From Colletes latitarsis (lineage: Eukaryota > Arthropoda > Insecta > Hymenoptera > Colletidae): a stretch of DNA of 64,000 nucleotides. The position numbers were made by a program, and so were the translations under genes. The first letter of the stretch is position 1, and every line of letters begins with the position of its first letter. The DNA lies in NCBI RefSeq assembly GCF_051014445.1, contig NC_135146.1, positions 3,286,001 through 3,350,000 on the forward strand. The letters are read 5' to 3'. Shown here piece after piece: positions 58,629 to 64,000 of the stretch. The notes under the pieces were generated by a model. That model was not told the DNA's origin and did not search any database. It saw only the letters and a program-made list of their open reading frames with translations.

Positions 58629-60800
58629 GTCATGTAGTAATGTGGTACATCACTGCAACAGTGAGTTAAGCCTGGATTCAATCTATATTTTAGAGGATAT
58701 CACCGGTTAGGTTTGGGTTAGGTCTGGTATTTGCCATCATCTGGCTCATACTTTCGCATTTTTCGCATACTTGTTGGCCAGATCCTGGGCGTTTTCTGGT
58801 TTGGATCACGTAGTAATGTAGAACCACTCTGAAACAGTGAGTTAAACCTGGATTAAATCTATATTTTAGAAGATAACACCGGTTAGGTCAGGGTTAGGTC
58901 TGGTATTTGCCATCATCTGGCAAATACTTTCGCATTTTTCGCATACTTGTTGGCCAGATCCTGGGCGTTTTCTGGTTTGGGTCATGTAGTAATGTGGTAC
59001 ATCACTGCAACAGTGAGTTAAGCCTGGATTCAATCTATATTTTAGAGGATATCACCGGTTAGGTTTGGGTTAGGTCTGGTATTTGCCATCATCTGGCTCA
59101 TACTTTCGCATTTTTCATATACTTGTTGGCCAGATCCTGGGCGTTTTCTGGTTTGGATCACGTAGTAATGTAGATCCACTCTGAAACAGTGAGTTAAACC
59201 TGGATTAAATCTATATTTTAGAGGATAACACCGGTTAGGTCAGGGTTAGGTCTGGTATTTTCCATCATCTGGCCCATACTTTCGCATTTTTCGCATACGT
59301 GTTGGTCAGATCCTGGGCGTTTTCTGGATTGCGTCATGTAGTAATGTGGTACAACACCGCAACAGTGAGTTAAACCTGGATTCAATCTATATTTTAGAGG
59401 ATAACACCGGTTAGGTTTGGGTTAGGTCTGGTATTTGCCATCATCTGCCTCATACTTTCGCATTTTTCATATACTTGTTGGCCAGATCCTGGGCGTTTTC
59501 TGGTTTGGATCACGTAGTAATGTGGCACCACACTGCAACAGTGAGTTAAACCTGGGTTCAATCTATATTTTAGAGGATAACACCGGTTAGGTCAGGGTTA
59601 GGTCTGGTATTTGCCATCATCTGGCCCATACTTTCGCATTCTTCGCATACTTGTTGGCCAGATCCTGGGCGTTTTCTGGTTTGGGTCATGTAGTAATGTG
59701 GTACATCACTGCAACAGTGAGTTAAGCCTGGATTCAATCTATATTTTAGAGGATATCACCGGTTAGGTTTGGGTTAGGTCTGGTATTTGCCATCATCTGG
59801 CTCATACTTTCGCATTTTTCATATACTTGTTGGCCAGATCCTGGGCGTTTTCTGGTTTGGATCACGTAGTAATGTAGATCCACTCTGAAACAGTGAGTTA
59901 AACCTGGATTAAATCTATATTTTAGAGGATAACACCGATTAGGACAGGGTTAGGTCTGGTATTTACCATAATCTGGCCCATACTTTCGCATTTTTCGCAT
60001 ACTTGTTGGTCAGATCCTGGGCGTTTTCTGGTTTGGGTCATGTAGTAATGTGGTACATCACTGCAACAGTGAGTTAATCCTGGATTCAATCTATATTTTA
60101 GAGGATATCACCGGTTAGGTTTGGGTTAGGTCTGGTATTTGCCATCATCTGGCTCATACTTTCGCATTTTTCATATACTTGTTGGCCAGATCCTGGGCGT
60201 TTTCTGGTTTGGATCACGTAGTAATGTAGATCCACTCTGAAACAGTGAGTTAAACCTGGATTAAATCTATATTTTAGAGGATAACACCGGTTAGGTCAGG
60301 GTTAGGTCTGGTATTTTACATCATCTGGCCCATACTTTCGCATTTTTCGCATACTTGTTGGTCAGATCCTGGGCGTTTTCTGGATTGCGTCATGTAGTAA
60401 TGTGGTACAACACCGCAACAGTGAGTTAAACCTGGATTCAATCTATATTTTAGAGGATAACACCGGTTAGGTTTGGGTTAGGTCTGGTATTTGCCATCAT
60501 CTGCCTCATACTTTCGCATTTTTCATATACTTGTTGGCCAGATCCTGGGCGTTTTCTGGTTTGGATCACGTAGTAATGTGGCACCACACTGCAACAGTGA
60601 GTTAAACCTGGGTTCAATCTATATTTTAGAGGATAACACCGGTTAGGTCAGGGTTAGGTCTGGTATTTGCCATCATCTGGCCCATACTTTCGCATTCTTC
60701 GCATACTTGTTGGCCAGATCCTGGGCGTTTTCTGGTTTGGGTCATGTAGTAATGTGGTACCACACTGCAACAGTGAGTTAAACCTGGATTCAATCTATAT
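58629..60800 (+). repeat. 6-monomer higher-order repeat, 1056 bp
   Basis: The variant GTCATGTAGTAATGTGGTAC is at 58629, 58981, 59685, 60037 and 60741, spacing 352, 704, 352, 704, which is a 1056-bp unit. Other markers agree: the GTAGATCCACTCTG monomer near 59169 and 60225, ATTGCGTCATGTAG near 59333 and 60389, and the CCTGGGTTCAATC monomer near 59549 and 60605, each 1056 bp apart. Confidence 0.9.
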
Positions 60801-63800
60801 TTGAGAGGATATCACCGGTTAGGTTTGGGTTAGGTCTGGTATTTGCCATCATCTGGCTCATACTTACGCATTTTTCGCATACTTGTTGGCCAGATCCTGG
60901 GCGTTTTCTGGTTTGGATCACGTAGTTATGTGGCACCACACTGCAACAGTGAGTTAAACCTGGATTGAATCTATATTTTAGAGGATAACACCGGTTAGGT
61001 CAGGGTTAGGTCTGGTATTTGCCATCATCTGGCTCATACTTTCGCATTATTCGCATACTTGTTGGCCAGATCCTGGGCGTTTTCTGGTTTGTGTCACGTA
61101 GTAATGTGGTACCACACTGAAACAGTGAGTTTATCTTAGATTGAATCTATATTTTAGAGGATAACACCGGTTAGGTCAGGGTTAGGTCTGGTATTTGCCA
61201 TCATCTGGCTCATACTTTCGCATTATTCGCATACTTGTTGGCCAGATCCTGGGCGTTTTCTGGTTTGTGTCACGTAGTAATGTGGCACCACACTCAAACA
61301 GTGAGTTAAACCTGGATTCAATCTATATTTCAGAGGATAACACCGGTTAGGTCAGGGTTAGGTCTGCTATTTGCCATCGTCTGCCTCATACTTTCGCATT
61401 TTTCGCATACTTGATGGCCAGATCCAGGGCGATTTCTGGTTTGGATCAGGTAGTAATGTAGAACCACTCTGAAACAGTGAGTTAAACCTGGATTAAATCT
61501 ATATTTTAGAGGATAACACCGGATAGGTCAGGGTTAGGTCTGCTATTTGCCCATCGTCTGCCTCATACTTTCGCATTTTTCGCATACTTGTTGGACAGAT
61601 CCTGGGCGTTTTCTGGTTTGGATCACGTAGTAATGTGGCACCACACTGCAACAGTGAGTTAGTCCTGGATTAAATCTATATTTTAGAGGATAACACCGGT
61701 TAGGTTTGGGTTAGGTCTGGTATTTGCCATCGTCTGCCTCATACTTTCTCATTTTTCGCATACTTATTGGCCAGGTTGCGGGGGTTTTCTGGTTTGGATC
61801 ACGTACTAATGTGTTTCCACACTGCACCAGCGAGTTAAACCTGGATACAATCTATATTTTAGAGGAAAACACCGGTTAGGTCAGGGTTAGGTCTGGTATT
61901 TGCCAACGTATGCCTCATATTTTCGCATTTTTCGCATACTTGTTGGCCAGATCCTGGGCGTTTTCTGGTTTGGGTCATGTAGTAATGTGGTACCACACTG
62001 AAACAGTGAGTTTATCTTAGATTCAATCTATATTTTAGAGGATAACACCGGTTAGGTCTGGGTTAGGTCTGGTATTTGCCATCATCTGGCTCATACTTTC
62101 GCATTTTTCGCATACTTGTTGGCCAGATCCTGGGCGTTTTCTGGTTTGGAGCACGTAGTAATGTAGAACCACTCTGAAACAGTGAGTTAAACCTGGATTA
62201 AATCTATATTTTAGAGGATAACACCGGATAGGTCAGGGTTGGTTCTGCTATTTGCCATCGTCTGCCACATACTTTCGCATTTTTCGCATACTTGTTGGCC
62301 AGATCCTGGGCGTTTTCTGGTTTGGGTCATGTATTAATGTGGTACCACACTGAAACAGTGAGTTTATCTTAGATTCAATCTATATTTTAGAGGATAACAC
62401 CGGTTAGGTCAGGGTTAGGTCTGGTATTTGCACATCATCTGCCTCATACTTTCGCATTTTTCGCATACTTGTTGGCCAGATCCTGGGCGTTTTCTGGTTT
62501 GGAGCACGTAGTAATGTAGAACCACTCTGAAACAGTGAGTTAAATCTGGATTCAATCTATATTTTAGAGGATAAAACCGTCTAGGTCAGGGTTAGGTCTG
62601 GTAATTGCCATCATCTGGCTCATACTTTCGCATTTTTCATATACTTGTTGGCCAGATCCTGGGCGTTTTCTGGTTTGGATCACGTAGTAATGTGGCACCA
62701 CACTGCAACACTGAGTTAAACCTGGATTCAATCTATATTTTAGAGGATAACACCGGTTAGGTCAGGGTTAGGTCTGGTATTTGCCATCATCTGGCTCATA
62801 CTTTCGCATTTTTCGCATACTTGATGGCCAGATCCAGGGCGATTTCTGGTTTGGATCACGTAGTAATGTGGTACCACACTGAAACAGTGAGTTAATCCTG
62901 GATTCGATCTATATATTAGAGGGTAACACTGGTTAGGTCTGGGTTAGGTCTGGTATTTGCCATCATCTGGCTCATACTTTCGCATTTTTCATATACTTGT
63001 TGGCCAGATCCTGGGAGTTTTCTAGTTTGGATCACGTAGTAATGTGGCGCCACACTGCAACAGTGAGTTAAACCTGGATTCTATCTATATTTTAGAGGAT
63101 AACACCGGTTAGGTCAGGGTTAGGTCTGGTATTTGCCATCATCTGGCTCATACTTTCGCATTTTTCATATACCTGTTGGCCAGATCCTGGGCGTTTTCTG
63201 GTTTGGATCACGTAGTAATGTAGATCCACTCTGAAACAGTGAGTTAAACCTGGATTAAATCTATATTTTAGAGGATAACACCGGTTAGGTTTGGGTTAGG
63301 TCTGGTATTTGCCATCATCTGGCTCATACTTTCGCATTATTCGCATACTTGTTGGCCAGATCCTGGGCGTTTTCTGGTTTGTGTCACGTAGTAATGCGGC
63401 ACCACACTCAAACAGTGAGTTAAACCTGGATTCAATCTATATTTCAGAGGATAACACCGGTTAGGTCAGGGTTAGGTCTGCTATTTGCCATCATCTGGCT
63501 CATACTTTCGCATTTTTCATATACTTGTTGGCCAGATCCTGGGCGTTTTGGGTTTTGATCACGCAGTAATGAGGTACCACACTGAAACTGTGAGTCTATC
63601 TTAGATTCAATCTATATTTTAGAGGATAACACCGGTTAGGTCAGGGTTAGGTCTGGTATTTGCCATCATCTGGCTCATGCTTTCGCATTTTTCGCATACT
63701 TGTTGGCCAGAACCTGGGCGTTTTCTGGTTTGGAACACGTAGTAAAGTGGTACCACACTCAAACAGTGAGTTGACCCTGGATTCGATCTATATTTTAGAG

Positions 63801-64000
63801 GATAACACCGGTTAGGTCAGCGTTAGTTCTGGTATTTGCCATCATCTGGCTCATACTTTCGCATTATTCGCATACTTGTTGGCCAGTTCCTGGGCGTTTT
63901 CTGGTTTGGATCACGTAGTAGTGTAGAACCACTCTGAAACAGTGAGTTAAACCTGGATTCTATCTATATTTTAGAGGATAACACCGGTTAGGTCAGGGTT

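Larger units (their letters stand above)
56280..64000 (+). repeat. Satellite array, right block (~44 monomers), most homogeneous
   Basis: Anchors 56422 to 63986 are 43 monomers at 176 bp with a net change of only 4 bp. Typical variants: CATATACTTGTTGGCC, GTAGATCCACTCTG or GTAGAACCACTCTG in place of the GGTACC palindrome, GGGTCATGTAGTAATG, and CAGTGAGTTTATCTTAGATTC. The first two monomers (from 56282 and 56458) are almost identical copies 176 bp apart. The array runs off the window end. Confidence 0.96.

Overview
The window is eukaryotic heterochromatin, almost certainly from an insect. About 51 kb of the 64 kb is one tandem satellite with a ~176-bp monomer, all in one orientation, roughly 290 copies. 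Three non-LTR retrotransposons of the R1 clade are inserted in it. There are no cellular genes, tRNAs, rRNAs or CRISPR arrays.

Layout: satellite 1-12378; element 1 (+ strand, full-length-looking, 7.07 kb) 12379-19450; satellite 19451-45864; element 2 (- strand, cut at the 5' end just inside ORF2) 45865-49582; satellite 49583-54530; element 3 (- strand, short 5'-truncated sibling of element 2) 54531-56279; satellite 56280-64000. Every insertion ends in an uninterrupted poly(A) of 24-39 nt and adds 13 bp to the monomer phase, the target duplication expected of target-primed reverse transcription.

Most monomers carry two copies of an 11-bp motif, GGTTAGGTCTG, which is a circular form of TTAGGTCTGGG. 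This is a TTAGG-type telomere-like unit; 10-12 bp derivatives of TTAGG are, from memory, reported for Hymenoptera, so a hymenopteran subtelomere or a telomere-derived satellite is my best guess. Element 1 sits inside that unit at the CC|TAA bond, the bond I recall as the target of the Bombyx telomeric element TRAS1. Elements 2 and 3 share a different site in the monomer, on the other strand.

Element 1 encodes an ORF1 gag-like protein (coiled coil, basic patch, CCHC knuckles) and an ORF2 endonuclease/reverse transcriptase, joined by a TAATG stop/start overlap. ORF2 has an in-frame TGA and a substituted PQGS motif, so this copy is probably dead. Element 2 has a fully open ORF2 that lacks only about six N-terminal codons. 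Element 3 keeps the region from just before the YADD box to the 3' end, with a frameshift.

Two things stand out beyond annotation. First, a telomere-like satellite is colonised at fixed positions by two R1-clade families. Second, the element RNAs are very rich in perfect fold-backs: a ladder of hairpins fills the 3' UTR of both families although the sequences differ, and several hairpins lie on codons of the catalytic motifs of ORF2, at the same codons in both families. Three of these stems show a base pair changed on both sides. The satellite also shows higher-order repeats of 6, 10, 11, 17 and 20 monomers and duplicated blocks that give an empty-site counterpart for element 2.
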